Source of the DNA: Acanthamoeba sp. SK_2022b
Taxonomy: Eukaryota; Discosea; Longamoebia; Acanthamoebidae
Direction: 5' to 3'
Assembly: GCA_027943245.1 (NCBI GenBank)
Contig: JANDJZ010000803.1
Coordinates: 1-16,073, forward strand
DNA: 16,073 nucleotides
Part shown: positions 1-6,940 of the stretch, piece by piece
How the letters are laid out: each line of letters begins with the position of its first letter
How positions within the stretch are numbered: the stretch's first letter is position 1
The notes under the pieces: generated by a model
Seen by the model: only the letters and a program-made list of their open reading frames with translations
Told to the model about the DNA's origin: nothing
The model's database searches: none
Translations under genes and position numbers: made by a program

Positions 1-86
1 CTCTCCCCCTCCCCCCCTCCCTCTCTCCCTCTCTCCCTCCCTCCCTCCCCCCCTCCCTCTCTCCCTCTCTCTCTCTCTCCCCCCAC
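1..86 (+). repeat. CT-rich low-complexity tract
   Basis: An almost pure C/T run on the plus strand made of CTCT, CCCT and C-run units. It lies upstream of the first recognisable CDC73 exon, so it most likely belongs to the preceding intron and may act as an oversized polypyrimidine tract. It could equally be a plain microsatellite. The window starts inside it, so its full length is unknown. Confidence 0.85.
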
Positions 87-165
87 TCTCCGTCGTTCCT
101 CTTCTCCTCTCCAACGGCCGGTCCACAGTTGGCGTACATGGCTGATCCGATCAGCCTGCGCGCAG

Positions 166-610
166 GAATCGGGTTGTGGCGGTGTTCGCTCTCGGACCAG
201 CTTGGCAGTTCAAAGACTGGAAGTGGTCCTCTCCCGTGGAGCTGTTCTCCAAGAGTACACTGCACACGACCACCGATGCGTGCTGGCTCCTCCTTCACAC
301 TCCTTTCCGCACACTCCTAACTGCGTGTTGTCGCCGCGCCGTCCACAGCACAAGGGTTCTACCTCCACTACGACGACTCCCAAGTGCCCGATACGATCAA
401 ATCGTGGAACGTCAAGTTGCTGCCAGTACTTGGCCCTCTTCCCCTGCCACGCCCACGTTACGTCTGCTGCTTTGGTAATCTCTCGTGGTGGGCCTGGCCT
501 AGGTGAGCAGAGAAAAGCACAAGCGCCACCTGGACCGTACAGCGGTGCTTCAGTTCTGGGCCGCTGTGGACAAGTTTGCTGCCGCCAAGAAACCCAACCT
601 CAAGTGCTAG
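166..610 (+). CDS. CDC73: CDC73/parafibromin C-terminal exons (Paf1 complex subunit), 3' end of gene
   Basis: Last three exons of a CDC73 (parafibromin) homologue, a nuclear Paf1-complex subunit that works with RNA polymerase II in elongation and histone modification. Proposed join: 166-254, 349-425, 503-610, with TAG at 608-610. Exon one reads [19 protein letters not shown] then SSPVELFSK. Exon two carries [12 protein letters not shown] and a KSWNVKLL stretch. Exon three reads [15 protein letters not shown] and ends about 20 residues later in PNLKC. Together they match the C-terminal Ras-like domain of CDC73 (the GPAWQFK, PVxxFxK, FxLxYD, WNV and KRHLDR blocks). Phases join cleanly: one base plus two at the first intron, phase zero at the second. 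The first exon could instead begin at 155, after another AG; upstream of that the frame has a TGA at 143-145. The rest of the gene lies left of the window. Identification is from remembered family motifs, not a search. Confidence 0.85.
255..348 (+). other. CDC73: CDC73 intron (94 nt)
   Basis: Begins GTACAC and ends TCCACAG. A CTAAC branch-point-like motif lies at about 317-321, some 30 nt before the acceptor. Removing it restores the CDC73 frame between PVELFSK and QGFYLHYDD. No RNA evidence is available. Confidence 0.75.
426..502 (+). other. CDC73: CDC73 intron (77 nt)
   Basis: Begins GTACTT after codon CCA and ends GGCCTAG before codon GTG. Both sides are phase zero. Removing it joins KLLP to [12 protein letters not shown], close to the spacing seen in the CDC73 family. 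An acceptor a few bases downstream (GAGCAG at 505-510) would need a different donor phase, so this choice is the simplest but not certain. Confidence 0.65.
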
Positions 611-965
611 CCAGCCGTGTTGCTGTCACGCTGTTCCCTCCCTACACTGACCTCCGTTCGACCTCGCCCGCGGCAACAACAGCAACTCAGGACATTGAAA
701 CCAATGTCACTTTTTAATGAACCTAAAAATGCGTGGAGAACCTAATCATATTCTGTGCATTCACAAATGTTACTTTTTCTCCAGCTGACCTTTTTCATCA
801 CGAAACAACAAGAGAAGTGCTGACCTGATGCACATCAGCTCAACCACCAAAGGGCACCTATGAACCAGCATTTCATGCACATATAGAGATGTTACAAAAC
901 CACAAGATAAGTACAAAACAGGCAAGTTGACACCAAATAACTCAGCCTGAGCTGCACCAACCCTT
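611..965 (+). other. CDC73 3' flank, no gene seen
   Basis: Follows the CDC73 stop codon. The first part is GC-richer and probably 3' UTR; after about 700 it becomes AT-rich. No perfect AATAAA was noticed. It contains one copy of a dispersed repeat at 751-848. Open frames here are short and show no recognisable protein. Confidence 0.6.
751..848 (+). repeat. Short dispersed repeat, copy 1
   Basis: Aligns by eye with 4232-4321 in the same orientation. Both start TTCTGTRCAT and share the block CATCACRAAACAACAAGA followed by a TGACCTG motif. Similarity is roughly 70 percent with small gaps. It could be an old transposable-element relic or an old local duplication; no protein or tRNA-like box was recognised. 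Confidence 0.6.
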
Positions 966-1040
966 AAAACACCACAGCATCACCACATAACCACCACATC
1001 ACTACTGCAGTACTACCACCCCACACTACCACCTCAATAT
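966..1040 (+). repeat. AC-rich satellite block, left flank of element B
   Basis: Irregular ACCACA/CATCACC units, the complement of the TGTTGTGGTG satellite seen further right. It ends in AATAT, the left copy of the target-site duplication of element B, and resumes at 4007 after the element. Confidence 0.8.
1036..1040. repeat. Target-site duplication of element B, left copy (AATAT)
   Basis: AATAT directly precedes the LTR and is repeated exactly at 4002-4006 after the far LTR. Five base pairs is the usual Ty1/copia duplication length. The sequence is not satellite-like, so chance is an unlikely explanation. Confidence 0.9.
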
Positions 1041-1265
1041 TGTTGTGATGTACGCTTTGGGTGAAGAGTAAAGTGTGAAGTGAGAGAGAACAGGGGTTCT
1101 CTCTGGTTTTATTACTGCTGAATATATTGTTGTAGACAGTTGTGCTACAACATAACTCCTAAACTTAAGGCATGCCTTAATGTGCTATGAGCTCATTAAG
1201 TCCTACCTCATTTGGTGTTCCAGAGTGACTGTTGATCAGAGTACCTTTTTAGGTAACTCACAACA
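1041..1265 (-). repeat. 3' LTR of element B (left end in window)
   Basis: 225 bp. On the plus strand it begins TGTTGTGATG and ends AACTCACAACA, the reverse complement of the LTR of element A. It carries the 16-bp palindrome TTAAGGCATGCCTTAA and the inverted GAGAGAAC/GTTCTCTC arms. It is bounded by AATAT on the left and the polypurine tract on the right. Confidence 0.92.
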
Positions 1266-1277
1266 CGCCCCTTAACA
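1266..1277 (-). promoter_or_regulatory. Polypurine tract of element B
   Basis: Plus-strand CGCCCCTTAACA, read as TGTTAAGGGGCG on the element strand and directly abutting the 3' LTR. It is identical to the tract of element A at 9801-9812. It is the expected primer for plus-strand DNA synthesis in LTR retrotransposons. Confidence 0.8.
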
Positions 1278-2968
1278 GTATCAGGAACACCTTACAAGAT
1301 TTAGCTCAACACACAAGTCATTCACGCGTCCTCTACTGAGGGCCTTCATGAGCATGTTGGCTGGCATGATGGCCATGGGCATGTGGTGGAGGCTAATCGT
1401 CTTGTTGGCTAGGTTCTCACGCACCAGCGCCAACTTGATGCCGTAGTGCTTTGATCGTTGATGTTACTCGCCAGGTCGTGAGGTTGCAATCATCAGCGCA
1501 CTCTCGTTGTCACAGTAGATTGGCATTTGACTCACTCAATCAAGTCCTAAGCCATCGTAGAAGTGGCCAAGGAAGATTGCATGCTTGATGGCTTCAGCCA
1601 GCGCATCTCAGCAGTTGATGTAGCTATGCAGGATTGGTTCTTCGCTCTCCAGTAGACTGGGCCACCTGCAATCATGTAGAGGATGCTGGACGTTGACTTG
1701 CACATAGTCTTGTCTCCAGCCCAGTCCACATCTGAGAAGCCTCTGGTTGTAAGGCCACTCACATCTGGCGTGTACCATATTGCCAGCTCTTGCATGCCAC
1801 GCAAGTACCTGAATAAGTGTTTCACTGCGGCCCAGTGTTCCCCCCCATAGGCGTTCAGATGCCTACTGAGGACACATGTCACATACACAATGTCCAGTCG
1901 CAAGGCCAGGGCAATATAGTTGAGTCGCCCCACAGCCAATCAGTACGGGATGCCAACGAACTCCAGTCTTCTCAAGTGTGGGAAGCTGGAGGCCAGGCTC
2001 CATGGGCGTGCCAATTGCCTTCAAGGTTGCAAATCCAAAATCATGTAGAAGTTCTTGTATCTTGCCTGCTTGACATAGTAGTATCAACCCATCTTCATCA
2101 TCACATATCACTTCAAGTGACAGGATCAAAGTCACAATGCCTAGGTCAATCATCTTGAACCCATTGTGCAGTACCTTCTTGATACCTGGTACAAATCGTT
2201 CTGGCGCATAGATCACACAGTCATTGACATAGACTGCTACATAGACTGCATGCTTGCCCTCATACCTGATGTAGATGCACAGGTCAGCATGTGTCAGCAT
2301 GAATCCTCTCACACATAGATGCGCATCAAGTGTTTGGTTCCACTCAAGGGGTGCTTGTTTGAGTCCATAAAGACTCTTACGTAGCAGACAGACATGGTCT
2401 GGACGCCCCTTGTCCACAAAACCCTCAGGTTGGCACACGTAGTTCTCTTCAGGAAGGGTAGCATTGAGGAACACCATGGTCACATCCATCTGATGGACTG
2501 CATAGCCAACCTGTACAGCTATCACAATGAGCACCCATAGGTGCTAAAGACATACCACCAGTGCAAACATCTCATCAAAGTCTACCCCATAGACTTGAGT
2601 GAAGCCTCTTGCTATCCAATGGGCCTTGAACAGATCAATCAAGCCATCCATGTGACGCTTGACCTTGAATAGCCACTTGGTGTCAATGATCTTCCTCCCA
2701 GCAGGTGGGGGTACCAGTTCAAACATACTGTTTGTCATTATTGCGTTGTACTCATCGCACATGGTGACAGCTTCAGCATACATTGATGGGATCTTGACAT
2801 TATTCTCACCCTGGTACAGCTTGTCCTCTCTTGCTACACAGGCATGAAACTCTTGCAAGTAGAGCTTGGGTGCTGTCCTCATGCATGTCAGTGGTTTCTT
2901 GGGTGTGGGACACATTCTGTCATGCCACAGTATTGCGCAGGTTTCTTCTTGCTGGTCATCTCCCTCAA
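1278..2968 (-). pseudogene. Element B pol remnant: RT and RNase H, broken
   Basis: On the minus strand the copia linker and reverse transcriptase run from about 2968 to about 1900, followed by RNase H to about 1290. Recognisable RT blocks include TKWLFKVK, HQMDVTMVFLNATLPEE, LYGLKQAPLEWNQTL and YVAVYVNDCVIYAP. The catalytic YVDD box reads YVND (codon AAT at 2223-2225), which should abolish polymerase activity. A TAG follows VVCL at about 2542-2544. Relative to element A, 30 nt are missing before the DEYNAIMTN block, and about 10 nt are missing after STAE in RNase H, shifting the frame. An in-frame-position TGA at 1536-1538 is shared with element A, as is KHYG at about 1440. Confidence 0.88.
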
Positions 2969-3757
2969 TCCAATGCTTCACTGGCCACTTCCCTTGCCAT
3001 CTCTGGGCTTCCTGCCCTTGAGCTTGGGACAGTCACATCTTTTGTGCCCAACCTCACCACATTTGAGCACTTACCATTAAACTTTCTGGGTTTGCCGTCA
3101 TTGGACTTCACATTGGAGTTTCACTCCCATTGTCCTCATGGCACTCAAACGATGTTAACAGACTTGTGCGTTGCTGTCTTTGCAACATGGGCGGCCTCAT
3201 GCTGAAACAGTAGCCACTTGGCCTCTCCATAGCTCATTTCCCTCACACTCTCAATGATGGTCTGTACAGACTCATACTCCTCTGGGAGTCCATTGAGCAT
3301 GATCATGAGTGCCAGGTTCTCATCAACCTTGTAGTCCTGACCTGCCAGGTCCTTCATGGCCTTGTCTAGCCGCCTGAAGTACATGTCCAAGGTCTCTCTG
3401 GGCTTGTATCACATCCAAGTAGCACTTGAGGTAGAGCATGCAGTACCCCATAGTCTTTGGTGCAAGCTGCTCATCAAGTGCCTTCAGCATCTCCCTCAGG
3501 TCCTTGAGGTGTGAGCATATCAACCTGAACTGTGTGTCCAGACACAGAATGATGAAGCCAGCTGCCTGCTGCATTCTCATTCATCTGTCATTGTCTCTGT
3601 CATCAGCCTTCTCCTTGCCCACGCCTCTGGGCTGGTCGATGAATGCAATGTCCCACAGGTTCCATGAGAGCAAGACAAACTCTAGCTCCTCGCGCCAGGT
3701 GCTGTACTCCATGACCAATCAGAGTACGTATCTCTTGGTGACTTCGTAGTTACTCAT
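2969..3757 (-). pseudogene. Element B gag remnant, broken
   Basis: Starts at the ATG complementary to 3755-3757, encoding MSNYEVTKR like the sister copies, and runs towards the zinc-knuckle region. It keeps gag-family (UBN2-type) stretches such as AAGFIILCLDTQFRL and LMIMLNGLPEEYESVQ. The frame is interrupted by TGA codons, for example in the DR-rich stretch near residue 60 where element A has CGA, by shifts near 3400, and by a one-base loss inside the zinc knuckle (AAGTGCTCAAATG where A has AAGTGCTTCAAATG). It ends at the junction with pol sequence near 2968. No intact Gag can be made. Confidence 0.88.
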
Positions 3758-3765
3758 CATGAGCA

Positions 3766-3778
3766 TGGGCCCATAACC
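3766..3778 (-). promoter_or_regulatory. Primer-binding site of element B
   Basis: Plus-strand TGGGCCCATAACC, read as GGTTATGGGCCCA on the element strand, starts immediately after the 5' LTR. It is complementary to the anticodon stem-loop of eukaryotic initiator tRNA-Met (which contains GGGCCCATAACC), implying priming by a tRNA fragment. Confidence 0.85.
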
Positions 3779-4001
3779 TGTTGTGATGTACGCTTTGGGT
3801 GAAGAGTAAAGTGTGAAGTGAGAGAGAACAGGGTTCTCTCTGGTGTTATTACTGCTGAATATATTGTTGTAGACAGTTGTGCTACAACATAACTCTAAAC
3901 TTAAGGCATGCCTTAATGTGCTATGAGCTTATTAAGTCCTACCTCATTTGGTGTTCCAGAGTGACTGTTGATCAGAGTACCTTATTAGGTAACTCACAAC
4001 A
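3779..4001 (-). repeat. 5' LTR of element B (right end in window)
   Basis: 223 bp, plus-strand TGTTGTGATG to AACTCACAACA. It differs from the LTR at 1041-1265 by one base fewer in the GGGG run, one base fewer at AACTCCTAA, and three substitutions (GGTGTT, GAGCTTATT, CCTTATT), counted by eye. Confidence 0.92.
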
Positions 4002-4006
4002 AATAT
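4002..4006. repeat. Target-site duplication of element B, right copy (AATAT)
   Basis: Exact match to 1036-1040. Removing element B and one copy reconnects AC-rich satellite on both sides. Confidence 0.9.
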
Positions 4007-4230
4007 TACTACATCCACCACAACGTCACCAGAGCAGCACAACACCACATCCCTACAGCACAACATCACCACTGTACTACAACACCACAACACCACAACC
4101 AAAACACTCCTTCACTTCACCACATCAGCACCACAGCACAACCAAAACAAAAACACAACAACCCCATTACCACAACACCACCACACCATCAGCACAACAT
4201 CACCACAACAACACCACCACAATACAACAA
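4007..4230 (+). repeat. AC-rich satellite block, right flank of element B
   Basis: CACAACACCAC-type units that continue the block interrupted at 1040. The units are irregular. Open frames across it only give His/Thr/Asn/Pro repeats and are not genes. Confidence 0.85.
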
Positions 4231-4776
4231 TTTCTGTACATCCACAGATGTCCTTTTTTACCACCTTACCTTGTGCATCACAAAACAACAAGATGTGTTG
4301 ACCTGTGCATTGGGTCACCACTTCTCTTGTGGTTTAAATAAACACAATTTAAGTTGACCAAAGCATTTTGTCAAGTACAAAACATCAAATTTCCAATTCC
4401 AACACTGTTTTACCTGAGTGTACAGAATTTGAAGCTTTTTTTGAGGCCTTGTACAGATTTCGGTGTGTTTTTATGTATAAAAAGTGTACATTGTCAAAAG
4501 AGCGTTGTTTCTGAACTCTATTGATTGGCCTTAAGGGAAGCATGGGCAGAAATAGAGGCCAAATGGGGAAAACAGGCATGTTGCACCAGTAGACCTTAGA
4601 GGTGGTCCCCGCAGGCATGGCAAGTTCAAAAGTCAATGAATGGCAAGGTTGATGATCCACCATCTGTGGCCAATTGGTGTGTATTCAAATTTCAGTTGGT
4701 GCTATTTTTGTTGCAATGGAGCATTGTGATCCATTTTTTTATCTTCTAACCAGAAAAGACCCTTGTCTTTCCTTCT
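4231..4776. other. AT-rich non-satellite segment, no gene recognised
   Basis: About 0.55 kb of non-repetitive, AT-rich DNA between two satellite blocks. It starts with the second copy of the dispersed repeat and has AATAAA at about 4338. A 92-codon ATG frame on the minus strand (4385-4663) resembles no family I know and has no supporting context. No RNA gene was seen. Confidence 0.6.
4232..4321 (+). repeat. Short dispersed repeat, copy 2
   Basis: Same-orientation partner of 751-848, starting TTCTGTACATCCACAGATG and sharing CATCACAAAACAACAAGA and TTGACCTG. Both copies border AC-rich satellite. Its nature is unknown. Confidence 0.6.
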
Positions 4777-5006
4777 CACAACACCACCACCACACTACAA
4801 TACCACAAAACATCACAACACCACCACACCATCACCACAACACCACCACCACATCACTACACCATCACCACAACACCACTACAACACCACAACATCACCA
4901 CAACACCACCACAACACCACCACAATATCACCACAACACCACAACACCAACCACCACAACACCACCACATACCCACAACACCACCACACCACCACAACAA
5001 CACCAC
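4777..5006 (+). repeat. AC-rich satellite arm
   Basis: Dense CACAACACCAC/CATCACCACAACACC units on the plus strand. At 5007-5010 the sequence flips to the complementary GT-rich form, so this block and 5011-5436 form a large imperfect inverted repeat. Confidence 0.88.
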
Positions 5007-5019
5007 GGCAGTGGTGTTG
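4998..5019. repeat. Fold-back at satellite strand switch
   Basis: CAACACCAC (4998-5006), loop GGCA, GTGGTGTTG (5011-5019): a perfect 9-bp inverted repeat exactly where satellite polarity reverses. Confidence 0.85.
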
Positions 5020-5436
5020 ATGTGTGGTGGTGATGTTGTGTTGTAGTGATGGTGTTGTGGTCATGGTGTTGTGGTGTTGTTGATGTTGTGGTGGTTTGGT
5101 TATGGTGTTGTTGTTGTGGTTGTGGTCATGTTGTGGTGGTGTTGTGGTGGTGATGTTGTTGTGGAGATGGAGTGGTGGTGTTGTGGTAATGTGGTAATGT
5201 GGTATTGTGGTGGTGTTGTGGTGGTGTTGGGAATGATTTGGTGATGGTGCGGTAGTGGTTGTGCTGTAGTGATGTTGATGTTGGTGTGGTTGTGATGCTG
5301 ATATTGTGGTGATGTTGTGGTGTGCTGTTTTGGTGGTGTGGTGTTGTTGTGTTGTTGTGGTGGTGTTGGTGTGGTGTTGTGATATTGTGGTGGTAGGAGT
5401 GTAGTGGTGTTGTGGTGATGGTGTTGGAGAGGTGTG
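5011..5436 (+). repeat. GT-rich satellite, left flank of element A
   Basis: Irregular TGTTGTGGTG and GTGATGTTG units, complementary to the AC arm on its left. It ends in GTGTG, the left duplication of element A. Confidence 0.88.
5432..5436. repeat. Target-site duplication of element A, left copy (GTGTG)
   Basis: GTGTG precedes the 5' LTR and is repeated at 10039-10043 after the 3' LTR. It fits a 5-bp copia duplication, but the site is low-complexity GT DNA, so a chance match is easier here than for element B. Confidence 0.75.
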
Positions 5437-5521
5437 TGTTGTGAGTTACCTAATAAGGTACTCTAATCAACAGTCACTCTGGAACACCAAATGAGGTAGG
5501 ACTTAATGAGCTCATAGCACA

Positions 5522-5537
5522 TTAAGGCATGCCTTAA
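5522..5537. promoter_or_regulatory. 16-bp perfect palindrome in LTR
   Basis: TTAAGGCATGCCTTAA is its own reverse complement. It recurs intact in both LTRs of A and B and in solo LTR D, and is damaged only in fragment C (CCTTTAGG). It lies about 40 bp upstream of the TATA-like box, so a dimeric regulator site is possible; that role is inferred. Confidence 0.6.
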
Positions 5538-5575
5538 GTTTAGGAGTTATGTTGTAGCACAACTGTCTACAACAA

Positions 5576-5594
5576 TATATTCAACAGCAATAAA
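5576..5594 (+). promoter_or_regulatory. Candidate LTR TATA box and AATAAA signal
   Basis: TATATT at 5576-5581 and AATAAA at 5589-5594. In LTR elements the TATA box marks the end of U3, and AATAAA directs polyadenylation of the transcript from the 3' LTR. The pair is conserved in the LTRs at 9813-10038. The transcript start is not visible from sequence. Confidence 0.5.
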
Positions 5595-5597
5595 AAC

Positions 5598-5619
5598 AGA
5601 GAGAACCCCTGTTCTCTCT
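5598..5619 (+). other. Conserved LTR hairpin
   Basis: AGAGAGAAC, loop CCCT, GTTCTCTCT: a 9-bp perfect stem just downstream of AATAAA, probably in the R/U5 part of the RNA. Present in the LTRs of A and B; solo LTR D has lost one arm. Confidence 0.65.
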
Positions 5620-5662
5620 CACTTCACACTTTACTCATCACCACACAGTGTACATCACAACA

Positions 5663-5675
5663 GGTTATGGGCCCA
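5663..5675 (+). promoter_or_regulatory. Primer-binding site (initiator tRNA-Met anticodon type)
   Basis: GGTTATGGGCCCA begins at the base after the LTR. Its reverse complement TGGGCCCATAACC matches the anticodon stem-loop of eukaryotic initiator tRNA-Met, with CAT as anticodon. The same arrangement (CAACA then GGTTATGGGCCCA) is known for Drosophila copia, which is primed by a 5' half of that tRNA. Most plant copia elements instead match the tRNA 3' end. Confidence 0.88.
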
Positions 5676-5683
5676 CGCTCACA

Positions 5684-6940
5684 ATGAGTAACTACGAAGT
5701 CACCAAGCGATACGTACTCCGATCGGTTACGGAGTACAGCACCTGGCGCGAGGAGCTCGAGTTCATCTTGCTCTCGTGGAACCTGTGGGACGTTGCGTTC
5801 GCCGAGCAGCCCGGAGGCGCGGGCAAGGAGAAGGCCGACGACGGAGACAACGACAGACGAATGAGAATGCAGCAGGCGGCTGGCTTCATCATTCTGTGTC
5901 TGGACACACAGTTCAGGACGATCTGCTCACACCTCAAGGACCCAAGGGAGATGCTGAAGGCACTCAACGAGCAGCTAGCACTGAAGACTACAGGGTACCG
6001 CACGCTCTACCTCAAGCGCTACTTGAGGATGCAATACAAGCCCAGAGAGACCCTAGATACGTACTTCAGGCGGCTAGACAAGGCCGCAAAGGACCTGGCA
6101 GGACAGGACTACAAGGTCGACAAGGACCTGGCACTCGCGATCATGCTCAATGGGCTCCCGGAGGAGTATGAGTCGGTGCAGACAATCATCGAGAGCGCGA
6201 AGGATATGAGCTACAGAGAGGCCAAGCGGCTGCTGTTTCAGCGCAAGGCCGCTCGCGTTGCGAAGACAGCAGCGCACGAGTCCATTAACATCGTTCAAGC
6301 GCCACAAGGACAACAGGAGCGAAACTCCAACGCGAAGTCCAACGACGGCAAACCCAGAAAGTTTACTGGTAAGTGCTTCAAATGCAGTGAGGTCGGGCAC
6401 AGAAGATGCGACTGTCCCAAGCTCAAGGGCAAGAAGCCCAGAGATAGCAAGGGAAGCGGCCAGCAAAGCGTCGGAGCGAGAGAAGAGACCGTTCTCTCGG
6501 CGACCGAGCAAGTACTAGCCGTTACAGAGTCCAAGAACCACTGGTATTTGGACTCCAGAGCAACTGCACATGTCACGTGCAGGAAGGACTGGCTACACGA
6601 CTACGTCAGTCTCAAGGCTGAAGGGCAGAGCCTACTGCTCAGCGACAACTTCAAGTGCAAGATCGAAGGACTCGGAGTCGTACGCGCGAACGTGCGGGTC
6701 GACGGAGTCGAAGAGGCGGTGACGTTTGCAAGAGTATTGTACACGCCAGGACTCGCAAAGAACCTCATCTCCACGGCCATGGTGACGGCCAGAGGGAACG
6801 AGGTACGGATAAACCGCTCAGGAGGCAGCGTGTTCAATCGCGAGGGCAGAAAAGTACTACAGGCGATGCTGTGGGGAGGCATGCTGGCGCTACCGATCAA
6901 GCCAATCCGACCGACACAACCCCAAGTGAACGTCGCCTGA
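5684..6940 (+). CDS. gag: Element A gag, zinc knuckle and protease segment
   Basis: First open segment of the copia polyprotein, 418 codons from ATG 5684 to TGA 6938-6940. Earlier in-frame codons lack an ATG, and this ATG is conserved in copies B and C. Residues 1-200 resemble the copia-type gag family (UBN2): FIILCLDTQF, RTLYLKRYLRMQYKPRETLD and LAIMLNGLPEEYESVQ. A CX2CX4HX4C knuckle, CFKCSEVGHRRCDC, sits at residues 231-244 and would bind the element RNA. Protease begins with WYLDSRATAHVT; the usual active site is DSG, here DSR (D290, S291, R292), and element C has the same change. VLYTPGLAKNLIS is a typical block between protease and integrase. The TGA at 6938 falls in a continuous reading frame (A-stop-E-N-Y-S) and probably replaces an Arg CGA. 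Confidence 0.9.
   Translation: MSNYEVTKRYVLRSVTEYSTWREELEFILLSWNLWDVAFAEQPGGAGKEKADDGDNDRRMRMQQAAGFIILCLDTQFRTICSHLKDPREMLKALNEQLALKTTGYRTLYLKRYLRMQYKPRETLDTYFRRLDKAAKDLAGQDYKVDKDLALAIMLNGLPEEYESVQTIIESAKDMSYREAKRLLFQRKAARVAKTAAHESINIVQAPQGQQERNSNAKSNDGKPRKFTGKCFKCSEVGHRRCDCPKLKGKKPRDSKGSGQQSVGAREETVLSATEQVLAVTESKNHWYLDSRATAHVTCRKDWLHDYVSLKAEGQSLLLSDNFKCKIEGLGVVRANVRVDGVEEAVTFARVLYTPGLAKNLISTAMVTARGNEVRINRSGGSVFNREGRKVLQAMLWGGMLALPIKPIRPTQPQVNVA

Larger units (their letters stand above)
1041..4001 (-). mobile_element. Element B: internally deleted Ty1/copia retrotransposon
   Basis: A 2,961-bp element on the minus strand with two LTRs (225 and 223 bp), a primer-binding site, a polypurine tract and a perfect AATAT duplication. 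It is about 1.6 kb shorter than sister element A. Gag joins the pre-RT linker at about 2959-2968, so most of protease, all of integrase and part of the linker are gone. The remaining frame is broken by stops, frameshifts, a 30-nt in-frame deletion before RT and a deletion of about 10 nt in RNase H. The two LTRs differ by about three substitutions and two one-base indels, so B is older than A. It can only have moved with proteins supplied by other copies. Confidence 0.93.
5437..5662 (+). repeat. 5' LTR of element A
   Basis: 226 bp from TGTTGTGAGTTACC to GTACATCACAACA, with 8-bp terminal inverted repeats TGTTGTGA/TCACAACA. It differs from the 3' LTR only at 5649 (T, against C at 10025). It contains a 16-bp palindrome at 5522-5537, a TATATT box at about 5576-5581, AATAAA at 5589-5594 and a 9-bp hairpin at 5598-5619. 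Confidence 0.95.

Noticed and set aside
202..717. A 171-codon plus-strand frame over the CDC73 region.
   Set aside because: It lacks an ATG start and overlaps the CDC73 exons in another frame. The CDC73 exon blocks explain the region better.
4385..4663. A 92-codon ATG frame on the minus strand in the AT-rich segment.
   Set aside because: No recognisable family, no supporting signals, and such lengths arise by chance.
6074..6576. Antisense open frames across the gag region of element A (and matching ones in B and C).
   Set aside because: They mirror the sense coding frame. They recur in sister copies only because the sense sequence is conserved.
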